Source: Pseudomonadota bacterium
GTDB lineage: Bacteria; Pseudomonadota; Alphaproteobacteria; Rs-D84
Direction of reading: 5' to 3'
Length of the DNA stretch: 64,000 nt
Assembly (NCBI GenBank): GCA_023402015.1
Contig: JAEXCU010000015.1
Location: 67,912-131,911 of the forward strand
How positions within the stretch are numbered: the stretch's first letter is position 1; each line of letters begins with the position of its first letter. A program made the translations under genes and the position numbers. The notes under the pieces are model-generated. The model ran no database searches. It was not told where the DNA came from and worked only from the letters and a program-made list of their open reading frames with translations. Shown one piece after another: positions 1-6,440 of this stretch.

Positions 1-95
1 TTTCCAGCGACCAGTATGAAACACTGACCCAGAAACGTCGTGATATGTTTGGCGATACTGTTGGTAGAAAAACGTATAAAAGCATGTCTTGGTAA
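1..95 (+). CDS. C-terminal fragment of an unidentified protein
   Basis: An open frame enters from the left edge (codons in register from base 3) and stops at TAA 93-95. It gives about 30 residues ending in GRKTYKSMSW. Only the tail is visible, so the family cannot be named. It lies 8 bp before the first comF start candidate on the same strand, so the two are probably co-transcribed. Confidence 0.5.
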   Translation, partial: SSDQYETLTQKRRDMFGDTVGRKTYKSMSW

Positions 96-103
96 TTTGC
101 ATT

Positions 104-847
104 ATGTTGCAGATGCAAAAAATTTTGCACAAATTTTTCTATCATTTAAATGATTTCTTGTTTCCACCCGTCTGTCCGTTATGCGGTGCGCCTGTGTCTG
201 TTCATGGCGAATTGTGCGTGGATTGTTGGACGGCGTTTAATTGGATTGGAAATCCAAAATGTTATCGTTGTGGTTATCCGTTTCCCGCAGATTTGGATTT
301 GGGGCCGCGTCCAATGTGTCCAATTTGCGCGGCGGGAAAATGCGAACTGGATTTCATTCGCAGTGCATGCGTTTATGACGATGCGTCGCGCGCGGCAATG
401 TTGCCGTTCAAACACGGCGGACGTATAAAATATGGCGTGTTTATGTCGCGTGGCATGATTTGGGCACTGCGTGATTTAGATATTTCACCAGATATTGTGA
501 TGCCGGTTCCGTTATCTTATCGCAGGTTATGCAAACGCGGTTATAATCAGGCGACAATTCTGGCACGTCCGATTGCCCGTGCGTTTGGTGTTCACGTGGA
601 TGTTAATTCTGTTCGCAGAAAACATCGCCCAGACATGGGACACAAAAATGCCCGCGACCGCGCAGAAAATATTCATGGTGTGTTTAATGTAATTCACCCG
701 GATAAAATTCGGGGTCGTAAAATTTTATTGGTTGATGATGTTATGACAACCGGTGCAACATTTTCTGAATTACGCCGCGCGTTAATGAATGCCGGTGCAT
801 CAGCCGTTTACGGTGTTTCTTTTTGTCGTGTTGTTCGCGCAATATAA
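104..847 (+). CDS. comF: ComF family protein (phosphoribosyltransferase-like competence protein)
   Basis: About 247 aa. The N-terminal part has a zinc-ribbon-like set of cysteines (CPLC near residue 24, then CVDC, CYRCGYPF and CPIC). The C-terminal part carries the phosphoribosyltransferase signature LLVDDVMTTGAT near residue 207. This domain order is that of the ComF/GntX family, which is linked to uptake or processing of transforming DNA; the enzymatic activity of the family is not settled. Start choice is uncertain: ATG 104 and ATG 113 are both possible and neither has a strong SD. With comEC near 38-39.7 kb, the window encodes two competence-type proteins. Confidence 0.9.
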   Translation: MLQMQKILHKFFYHLNDFLFPPVCPLCGAPVSVHGELCVDCWTAFNWIGNPKCYRCGYPFPADLDLGPRPMCPICAAGKCELDFIRSACVYDDASRAAMLPFKHGGRIKYGVFMSRGMIWALRDLDISPDIVMPVPLSYRRLCKRGYNQATILARPIARAFGVHVDVNSVRRKHRPDMGHKNARDRAENIHGVFNVIHPDKIRGRKILLVDDVMTTGATFSELRRALMNAGASAVYGVSFCRVVRAI

Positions 848-908
848 ACATTGCCAAACCATATTTTATTTTGATACGATTTTTATCACATTTACCAAAG
901 GGGATAAT

Positions 909-1433
909 ATGAAAATAAAATTAATTACTGCATTTGTTTTTGCCATGTGCGCGCCGCTGGCGACACATGCCGCAATGCCATTCGTGGGAACGTATCAAAC
1001 AATTGACGACGAAACAAATTCACCCAAATCAATTGTTGCACTGTATGAATACGAAAATGGCACTGCATTGGCGGGGCGTATTGTTGCGCTGTATGGTGCG
1101 GATGGGGTCATTACTGAAACAATTGTGTCCCCGGTTAAGACGGCAGAAAAAGTTTCAGGTAAACCAAAATATTCGGGGCTGGATATAATTTGGGATATGG
1201 CGTGGAATGCAAAAGATAACGAATACCGCGGTGGCAAGATAATGGACCCGGCCAAGGGCAAGGTTTATTCATCTGTCATTTGGCAAGACGCGGATAAAAC
1301 AAAACTGCGTGTGCGTGGTAAAATCGGCCCGTTTGGCCGTACCCAGACATGGAATGTTTTAAATGCAAATGATTTACCGGCCCAGTTGCAAAATCTGAAT
1401 ACAGATGATTGGACACCGGTTGTGCATAAATAA
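909..1433 (+). CDS. DUF2147 secreted protein
   Basis: 174 aa. The start at 909 is chosen because AAAGGGG lies 6 bp upstream and a clear signal peptide follows (basic start, hydrophobic core, cleavage near THA-A). The mature part matches DUF2147: GTYQTIDDE, a KSIVALYEY strand, LAGRIVALYG, GGKIMDPAKGKVYSS, and a LRVRGKIGPFGRTQTWN end. DUF2147 proteins are small exported beta-rich proteins of unknown function. It follows comF by 61 bp and ends at a bidirectional terminator. Confidence 0.85.
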   Translation: MKIKLITAFVFAMCAPLATHAAMPFVGTYQTIDDETNSPKSIVALYEYENGTALAGRIVALYGADGVITETIVSPVKTAEKVSGKPKYSGLDIIWDMAWNAKDNEYRGGKIMDPAKGKVYSSVIWQDADKTKLRVRGKIGPFGRTQTWNVLNANDLPAQLQNLNTDDWTPVVHK

Positions 1434-1461
1434 AAACGGGCGCATTGGCGCCCATTTTTAT
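1434..1461. terminator. bidirectional intrinsic terminator
   Basis: GGGCGC (1438-1443) pairs with GCGCCC (1448-1453) around ATTG. A T-rich tract follows on + and an A-rich tract precedes it, so it can end both the DUF2147 gene and the convergent gene at 1458-1865. Confidence 0.85.
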
Positions 1462-1865
1462 TTTTGATTTTCTTTTTTTAATGCATTTAAGAAATTTTGT
1501 ACATCGGTTAGTTTTTTTATATATGTGTTTTCTGTCTTGGATTTACATAATTTAATTATTTTGACAATATAATCATCTTCACTGGTGGATATTGTTGTAT
1601 TGTTCAAAGATATTTTGCCGGAATGCACACTGCATTGTTTTGCGTATACGCATTTATTGCCAATGTAAATTTCCACCATTTGCATGGATGGGGTATGGGA
1701 AATTTTTAATACGGATGTGTTTATTTTGCGGTTGTTTGTCGTGTATTTCGCATTAACCTGATAATTATTTACAGGCATATCGCCCTTAGCCGAGAAAGTT
1801 ATCTTATGCGAAATAGGGTTTTCTTGTAAAATGCTTAATATCAAATCAAATGTTTCCGGGGTCAT
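1458..1865 (-). CDS. hypothetical protein
   Basis: 135 aa, not recognised. The start is set at 1865: AAGGAAAA lies just upstream, and a near-consensus promoter at 1890-1917 leaves only about 18 nt of leader. The in-frame ATG at 1901 would sit above that promoter. The protein begins MTPETFDLILSILQ, has a central beta-rich part with two cysteines (NKCVYAKQC), and ends in a Lys-rich helix. There is no signal peptide or membrane segment. It is transcribed alone, convergent with DUF2147 and divergent from valS. Confidence 0.65.
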   Translation of the reverse strand: MTPETFDLILSILQENPISHKITFSAKGDMPVNNYQVNAKYTTNNRKINTSVLKISHTPSMQMVEIYIGNKCVYAKQCSVHSGKISLNNTTISTSEDDYIVKIIKLCKSKTENTYIKKLTDVQNFLNALKKENQK

Positions 1866-1889
1866 CAGATTTTCCTTGTTTTGTAAAAA

Positions 1890-1917
1890 AATATAACACA
1901 AATAATTGATTTGTCAA
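1890..1917 (-). promoter_or_regulatory. sigma-70-type promoter for the 1458-1865 gene
   Basis: On the minus strand TTGACA (1912-1917) and TATATT (1890-1895) are separated by 16 bp. The predicted start of transcription is about 1883, close to the chosen start codon. Confidence 0.75.
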
Positions 1918-2001
1918 CATAATATTTCTGATGATACTTGAATTTTGATTTAAATCTGATATGGTTCGGGGTATACTATTTACATTACAGGGACGCATAT
2001 T

Positions 2002-4398
2002 ATGAACATAGAACTTGGCAAAAACATAAACCCGCGCGAAATTGAAACCAGAATTCAAAAATTCTGGGATGAAAATCATTTCTGGGAAAACAATGTAAAT
2101 TCCGACAAAACGCCGTTTTGCATTATGATGCCGCCACCAAACGTAACGGGGAATTTGCATATGGGGCACGCACTGGATAATGTTTTGACCGATATTATTT
2201 GCCGGTATAAACGTATGGCGGGTTATGACGTCCTGTGGCAACCGGGAACTGACCACGCATCAATTGCCATGCAGTTAATGGTGGAACGCGACCTGTCAAA
2301 ACGTGGTATTAATCCGCGCGCATTGACCAAAGAACAATTGCTGGACGCGGCATGGGAATACAAAACTGACAAAGGCGGCCAGATTATTAATCAATTGCAC
2401 ACAATTGGTGCAACGCCGGCATGGTCGCGCGAACGCTTTACCATGGATGCGGGTCTGTCGCATGCGGTGAATAAATTGTTTGTTAAAATGTATAACGACG
2501 GTTTGATATACAAGGCGCGCCGTCTGGTAAACTGGTGCCCGAAACAGCAGACGTCCATTTCAGATTTAGAGGTCGATGTTCGCGAAGAAAAGGGCAAATT
2601 TTATTACTTTAATTACCCATTAAAAGACGGTGGATTTATAGAAATTGCAACAACCCGTCCGGAAACCCTGTTCGGCGACCAGGCGATTGCAATTCACCCG
2701 GAAAATGAGAAGTTAAAACATCTGATTGGGAAAACGGCAATTATTCCGTTGACCAATATCGCGATACCTGTTATTGCCGACGTGCATGCCGACCCGGACA
2801 AAGGAACAGGCGCGGTTAAAATTACCCCTGCGCATGACAAAGACGACTGGGCGGTTGGGTTGCGTCATAACCTGACACCGGTATGCATTCTGACAAATGA
2901 CGCCAAAATGGCCGATATTCCCGTTGTGCCGGAAAAATATCGCGGCATGGACAGATTTGCCGCCCGCGCAGAAATTATGAAAGACATTGCAGACGCGGGA
3001 TTGTTGATTAAGGTTGAAGATAAAACAATCCCGACCCCGTATTCTGAACGTGGTAATGTTGTTATTGAATACATGGTTCGCGATGAATGGTTTGTGGATG
3101 CGAAAAAATTGGCCGAACCCGCAATTGCCGCGGTAGAGGCCGGCAAAATTAAATTCATGCCGGAACACAGATATAATCTGTTTATGTCCTGGATGAAAGA
3201 CATTCATGAATGGTCCATTTCACGCCAGTTATGGTGGGGACACCAGATACCGGCATGGTATGATAAGGATGGAAATATTTACGTTGCCGAAAACGAAGCG
3301 GATGCCATTAAACAATCGGGCGGACGGGAATTAACACGCGATACATCGTGCCTGGATACATGGTTTTCATCCGCGTTGTGGCCGTTTTCTACATTAGGAT
3401 GGCCGGAAAAAACACCGGAATTGGCGCGGTACTATCCGACAGATTTATTGTACACCGGCGCGGACATTATATTCTTTTGGGTTGCGCGCATGGTTATGAT
3501 GGGAATTTACGTCATGGGCGATGTTCCATTTCATACGGTGAATTTCCATGGCTTGGTTCGCGACAGCAAAGGTCAAAAAATGTCCAAGACCAAGGGCAAC
3601 GGTACCGACCCACTGACCACGGTTGAAAAATTTGGTGCCGACGCAATGCGTTATTGGGTTTCCACCGCGCCGATTGGGACAGACATCAGATACAGCGATG
3701 ACGAAGTAAAACGCGGTTCAAAACTGCTGACCAAATTGTGGAATGCGGCGAAATATGTCCTGATGAACCTGAACGATTTTGATCCAAAAACCGCCGCGCC
3801 CGTTGCGGTTTGCGACAGATTTATTGAAGACCGCTGGGTACTGTCTGAATTAAATCGTGCGGTTGCAGATGTTCGTCGCAACTTGGATAAATATGATAAT
3901 TATAATTCACGCGCGGCAATTGATACGTTCTTTTATGACGTATTTTGCGACCAGTACCTGGAATTTATCAAGGATCGTTTCTGGTCGCCGGAAAAATACA
4001 GCGCGCAATCCAAACTGTCTGCCCAGTGGACATTGTGGACGGTACTGCGTGCGATTATCGGACTGTATGCGCCGTTTATCCCATTTTTAACCGAGGAATT
4101 ATGGCAAAAAATTTATATGCCGTTTGAAGGCGGCGAAACACTGCATCTGACACAATATCCGACGGTAAACGCGGAATATGACACGGACGTTGCAGATATG
4201 GACATTGCACTGAATATTTTAAAGACGGTGCGTGGCCTGCGTACAGAACGCAAAATCGGCAACGGGGCCAAGTTGGAAACGCTGACGGTCCCAGCAAACA
4301 CGCCCGATGTATTAATTGGTGTAATTAAATCCGGCGCGCGTGCAAACGATGTTGTTGTTGCGGGTGATGTGGTGGACTTTGTCGTCGCGGCACAATAA
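2002..4398 (+). CDS. valS: valyl-tRNA synthetase (archaeal/rickettsial type)
   Basis: 798 aa class I synthetase that charges tRNA-Val. The HIGH motif is HMGH at residues 53-56 (after PPPNVTGNL), the editing (CP1) domain follows (TTRPETLFGD, then GTGAVKITPAHD), and the KMSKS motif is KMSKTKGN near residue 526. The long insertion that typical bacterial ValRS has between KMSKS and the GTDALRF motif is absent; the text runs straight to TVEKFGADAMRYW. The C-terminal coiled-coil arm of bacterial enzymes also appears missing, which explains the short length. Both traits match the archaeal-type enzyme known from Rickettsia. A TATACT box precedes the gene but the -35 is weak. Confidence 0.95.
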   Translation: MNIELGKNINPREIETRIQKFWDENHFWENNVNSDKTPFCIMMPPPNVTGNLHMGHALDNVLTDIICRYKRMAGYDVLWQPGTDHASIAMQLMVERDLSKRGINPRALTKEQLLDAAWEYKTDKGGQIINQLHTIGATPAWSRERFTMDAGLSHAVNKLFVKMYNDGLIYKARRLVNWCPKQQTSISDLEVDVREEKGKFYYFNYPLKDGGFIEIATTRPETLFGDQAIAIHPENEKLKHLIGKTAIIPLTNIAIPVIADVHADPDKGTGAVKITPAHDKDDWAVGLRHNLTPVCILTNDAKMADIPVVPEKYRGMDRFAARAEIMKDIADAGLLIKVEDKTIPTPYSERGNVVIEYMVRDEWFVDAKKLAEPAIAAVEAGKIKFMPEHRYNLFMSWMKDIHEWSISRQLWWGHQIPAWYDKDGNIYVAENEADAIKQSGGRELTRDTSCLDTWFSSALWPFSTLGWPEKTPELARYYPTDLLYTGADIIFFWVARMVMMGIYVMGDVPFHTVNFHGLVRDSKGQKMSKTKGNGTDPLTTVEKFGADAMRYWVSTAPIGTDIRYSDDEVKRGSKLLTKLWNAAKYVLMNLNDFDPKTAAPVAVCDRFIEDRWVLSELNRAVADVRRNLDKYDNYNSRAAIDTFFYDVFCDQYLEFIKDRFWSPEKYSAQSKLSAQWTLWTVLRAIIGLYAPFIPFLTEELWQKIYMPFEGGETLHLTQYPTVNAEYDTDVADMDIALNILKTVRGLRTERKIGNGAKLETLTVPANTPDVLIGVIKSGARANDVVVAGDVVDFVVAAQ

Positions 4399-4413
4399 AA
4401 CAAAGGCAAAATT

Positions 4414-5142
4414 ATGTCAGAAATATTGGTTGAAAAACGTACTTTACAGGCATATCAATGCGACCGTTATGGCAATATGCGTCCGCTGATTTTAATGAAT
4501 GAATTACAGGGCATGGGCGACAAACACGCGGAAAAATTGGGCGTGGGATATGAATATTGCCAATCGCACGGAATGGCGTGGGTTGTTACCCATTACCTGG
4601 TGGATATTATCGAAATGCCAACCGAACGCGAAGAATTGCAAATAATGACATGGCCGTCATGCCAGGATAAATTGCGTGCCACGCGTGATTTTGAAATCCG
4701 TGGGGCGGACGACCGTTTGCTGGTACGGGCAACATCCCAGTGGGTTCTGATTGATATGGCGCGTCGTCGTCCATTGCGTTTGGATGAAAATTTGCCGCGG
4801 TGGTTAATAAACGAATGCCGCGCGTGGGACCGAACATTTGATAAATTCCCGGATTTTGCCGCGCAAAAAACACATACGTTTAAATGCCGGTTTGACGACA
4901 TTGACGTGAACCAGCATATTAACAATGCCGTTTATGCCGTTTGGGCGACCGAAAGCGTCGGTTATGCATTCCGTAATCAGCATCAGTTAAAACGCATAGA
5001 ATTAAACTTTAAAAAAGAAATCAGTCCCGACACACCGGAAATTCAGATAGACGTTGCAATTGACGGCAATGTTTCGCATCACAAAATTCGCACCGGCGAC
5101 ACAGAACATGCGTCGGTCGTTTGTTTTTGGGAAAAAATGTAA
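4414..5142 (+). CDS. acyl-ACP thioesterase (FatA/FatB-like, double hot-dog)
   Basis: 242 aa. Two tandem hot-dog folds are readable: the first with the long helix MNELQGMGDKHAEKLGVGY, the second with the conserved DVNQHINNAVYAVWATES stretch near residues 163-180, whose Asp, Asn and His match the active site of plant FatA and bacterial acyl-ACP thioesterases. The enzyme would release free fatty acids from acyl carrier protein in the cytoplasm. It follows valS by 15 bp and is likely co-transcribed. A strong terminator lies 70 bp after the stop. Confidence 0.85.
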   Translation: MSEILVEKRTLQAYQCDRYGNMRPLILMNELQGMGDKHAEKLGVGYEYCQSHGMAWVVTHYLVDIIEMPTEREELQIMTWPSCQDKLRATRDFEIRGADDRLLVRATSQWVLIDMARRRPLRLDENLPRWLINECRAWDRTFDKFPDFAAQKTHTFKCRFDDIDVNQHINNAVYAVWATESVGYAFRNQHQLKRIELNFKKEISPDTPEIQIDVAIDGNVSHHKIRTGDTEHASVVCFWEKM

Positions 5143-5210
5143 ATTGGGACCGTCCATATGGATGGGGGGCGGCGGCGATATATTTGAATAAGTATCACTA
5201 TGGCATTAAA

Positions 5211-5243
5211 CGTGGTGGCTGAACCCCGGCCACCACCGTTTTT
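5211..5243 (+). terminator. intrinsic terminator after the thioesterase gene
   Basis: GTGGTGGC (5212-5219) pairs with GCCACCAC (5229-5236), followed by CGTTTTT. It separates the valS transcript from the promoter of the next unit. Confidence 0.85.
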
Positions 5244-5258
5244 AATGGTTTTCTTTTA

Positions 5259-5287
5259 TTGAAAAATTTCTTATATTATTATATAAT
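5259..5287 (+). promoter_or_regulatory. sigma-70-type promoter of structured leader A
   Basis: TTGAAA (5259-5264), a 17-bp spacer and TATAAT (5282-5287). The predicted start of transcription, near 5294, coincides with the first base of a hairpin. Confidence 0.8.
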
Positions 5288-5293
5288 GCCCGT

Positions 5294-5493
5294 GCAGCAA
5301 CGGATTGTTGCTGTGGGGAATAAGAACCCCTAGAAGTCCGCCTTGAAACAAGGTGAAATAACTCCAACTGTCGGTTGGAGGGCGGTGATATATAAAAATA
5401 AACCCGCTATAGACTTCTATAGTTCTTATCCTCCAACCACCTGAATTTTCTGGTGGTTATTTTTTTAAATGTTTAAACCGGGAGAGAGGATAA
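5294..5493 (+). ncRNA. structured 5' leader A, candidate riboswitch or attenuator
   Basis: About 200 nt of gene-free sequence before the HTH gene. Visible elements in order: a 5' hairpin GCAGCAAC (5294-5301) with GTTGCTGT (5307-5314); P1, TAGAAGTC (5331-5338) with GACTTCTA (5412-5419), extended by AGAAC (5323-5327) with GTTCT (5422-5426); inside P1, CCGCC (5338-5342) with GGCGG (5381-5385), and the hairpin CTCCAAC (5362-5368) with GTTGGAG (5374-5380); then the terminator AACCACC (5435-5441) with GGTGGTT (5452-5458) and seven T. Switch pairings: GGTTGGAGG (5373-5381) can instead pair with CCTCCAACC (5430-5438), and TTATCCTC (5426-5433) is complementary to the SD region GAGGATAA (5486-5493). 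A leader with the same plan occurs at 33547-33751 on the minus strand. Confidence 0.7.
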
Positions 5494-5760
5494 ATGACAA
5501 CAAATAAAAAAAATATTCCAGAAGAAATGCAAATCTTAGAAGGTGAACAAGAATTTTACATCAGCCTGGGCCAGCGTTTGCGCAAATTCCGCGAAATGAA
5601 TGAAATATCATCTGCCCAAATGGCCGAAATCGCCGGCACAACCGCCGACCAATGGGAAAAATATGAAACCGCAGAATTGGCATTCCCGCTGTATCATTTG
5701 GTGCCGGTTCTGGAACACTATGGTTTTCCGCCAGAATTAAAATTATGGCAATTTAATTAA
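5494..5760 (+). CDS. small helix-turn-helix (XRE-like) protein
   Basis: 88 aa. Residues about 24-75 form a Cro/CI-type helix-turn-helix (LGQRLRKFREMNEISSAQMAEIAG, then TADQWEKYETAE in the usual recognition-helix position). The rest is short, with no effector domain. It is probably a DNA-binding regulator; its targets are unknown. The start is fixed by GAGGATAA directly before the ATG. That SD is complementary to a segment of the leader above, so translation is probably controlled by the leader. The gene is alone and ends at a terminator shared with rpmH. Confidence 0.75.
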   Translation: MTTNKKNIPEEMQILEGEQEFYISLGQRLRKFREMNEISSAQMAEIAGTTADQWEKYETAELAFPLYHLVPVLEHYGFPPELKLWQFN

Positions 5761-5787
5761 AAAACCGCCAATTGGCGGTTTTTTTAA
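5757..5787. terminator. bidirectional terminator between the HTH gene and rpmH
   Basis: An almost perfect palindrome: AAAAAACCGCCA pairs with TGGCGGTTTTTT around ATT, with a T-run on each strand. It serves both convergent genes. Confidence 0.85.
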
Positions 5788-5936
5788 TTTGCTGCGGTTG
5801 CAGCCAATCTTTTACGGCCCGCGGCGCGGCGACGATTTAAAACCTCGCGTCCGCCCTTGGTTGCCATACGTTCACGAAACCCGTGCGTGCGAACACGACG
5901 TGTTTTGGACGGTTGATAAGTACGTTTTGTTGCCAT
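5784..5936 (-). CDS. rpmH: 50S ribosomal protein L34
   Basis: 50 aa, very basic. It begins MATKRTYQPSKTRRVRTHGF and continues with the L34 signature RERMATKGGREVLNRRRAAGRKRL. L34 is a late-assembling large-subunit protein. In most bacteria rpmH is followed by rnpA and yidC. Here the next gene downstream is the convergent HTH gene, and yidC lies 41 kb away beside lspA. No rnpA is seen in the window. Confidence 0.95.
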   Translation of the reverse strand: MATKRTYQPSKTRRVRTHGFRERMATKGGREVLNRRRAAGRKRLAATAAN

Positions 5937-5992
5937 AACTAAATCCTTTTGTGCGTCTATTTAATCATACGTTTTTATAAAACGCAACCTTT

Positions 5993-6088
5993 TTATTTAG
6001 ATTTTACCAATCCCAGTTTTTTCATACCTTCCAGCATCAGGTAATATGAAAATAACAGCGAAAATAATTTCCAAAATGGTAAAAACAT
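5993..6088 (-). CDS. 31-aa small membrane-like peptide
   Basis: ATG at 6088 opens a 31-codon frame beginning MFLPFWKLFSLLFSYYLM and ending in a basic tail (MKKLGLVKSK). The layout is one hydrophobic segment and a positive end, typical of small membrane proteins. Only a weak SD (CGGA) precedes it. It lies between a 61-aa gene and rpmH on the same strand, so the three may form one transcript from the promoter at 6328-6358. Whether it is translated is not proven. Confidence 0.4.
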   Translation of the reverse strand: MFLPFWKLFSLLFSYYLMLEGMKKLGLVKSK

Positions 6089-6111
6089 AATTTTATTCCG
6101 TTTTTGTTTAA

Positions 6112-6297
6112 TTATCTGGTTTTGTCGTTGTTTTTGGTGCGGATTTTATCAATCCGGTCCATTGCATTTAATGTTCGCGTCAGGTGCCATTTCATTATTT
6201 TTAATTGGGTCATGCGCAACGGATCGCCCGCGTTGCATTTCATCATATCTTCCACCATTTTAATGGCATCAAAAACACTATCTTTTATGGTACCCAT
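6112..6297 (-). CDS. hypothetical 61-aa protein
   Basis: Small charged, probably helical protein beginning MGTIKDSVFDAIKMVEDMMK. It was not recognised. It has no signal peptide or membrane segment. The start is supported by a promoter 31-61 bp upstream rather than by a strong SD. It is the first frame of a likely unit with the 31-aa peptide and rpmH. Confidence 0.5.
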   Translation of the reverse strand: MGTIKDSVFDAIKMVEDMMKCNAGDPLRMTQLKIMKWHLTRTLNAMDRIDKIRTKNNDKTR

Positions 6298-6327
6298 TGT
6301 ATTGTTTTCTGGTTTGATTAACTGATA

Positions 6328-6358
6328 ATTATATTACCACCAAGTGGCATTTTGTCAA
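6328..6358 (-). promoter_or_regulatory. promoter for the small-protein/rpmH unit
   Basis: Minus strand TTGACA (6353-6358) with TAATAT (6331-6336) at 16-bp spacing; an overlapping TATAAT (6328-6333) would give 19 bp. Confidence 0.65.
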
Positions 6359-6380
6359 TTTATTTTTTGGGGTTTATGTC

Positions 6381-6410
6381 TTGACCCGCGGTGCAGAAAT
6401 TTGCTATTGT
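6381..6410 (+). promoter_or_regulatory. promoter of gyrA
   Basis: TTGACC (6381-6386), an 18-bp spacer and TATTGT (6405-6410), placing the start of transcription about 25 nt before the gyrA ATG. Confidence 0.65.
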
Positions 6411-6440
6411 TCATATGTTAAAAATAAGGGAAATTTTAGT

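Noticed and set aside
5294..5493. Leader A as 6S RNA
   Set aside because: The size is right, but the 5' end forms its own hairpin instead of pairing with the 3' end, and an SD and gene follow at once.
6104..6325. 73-codon plus-strand frame opposite the 61-aa gene
   Set aside because: The minus strand has a promoter and a better protein; the plus frame has no SD.
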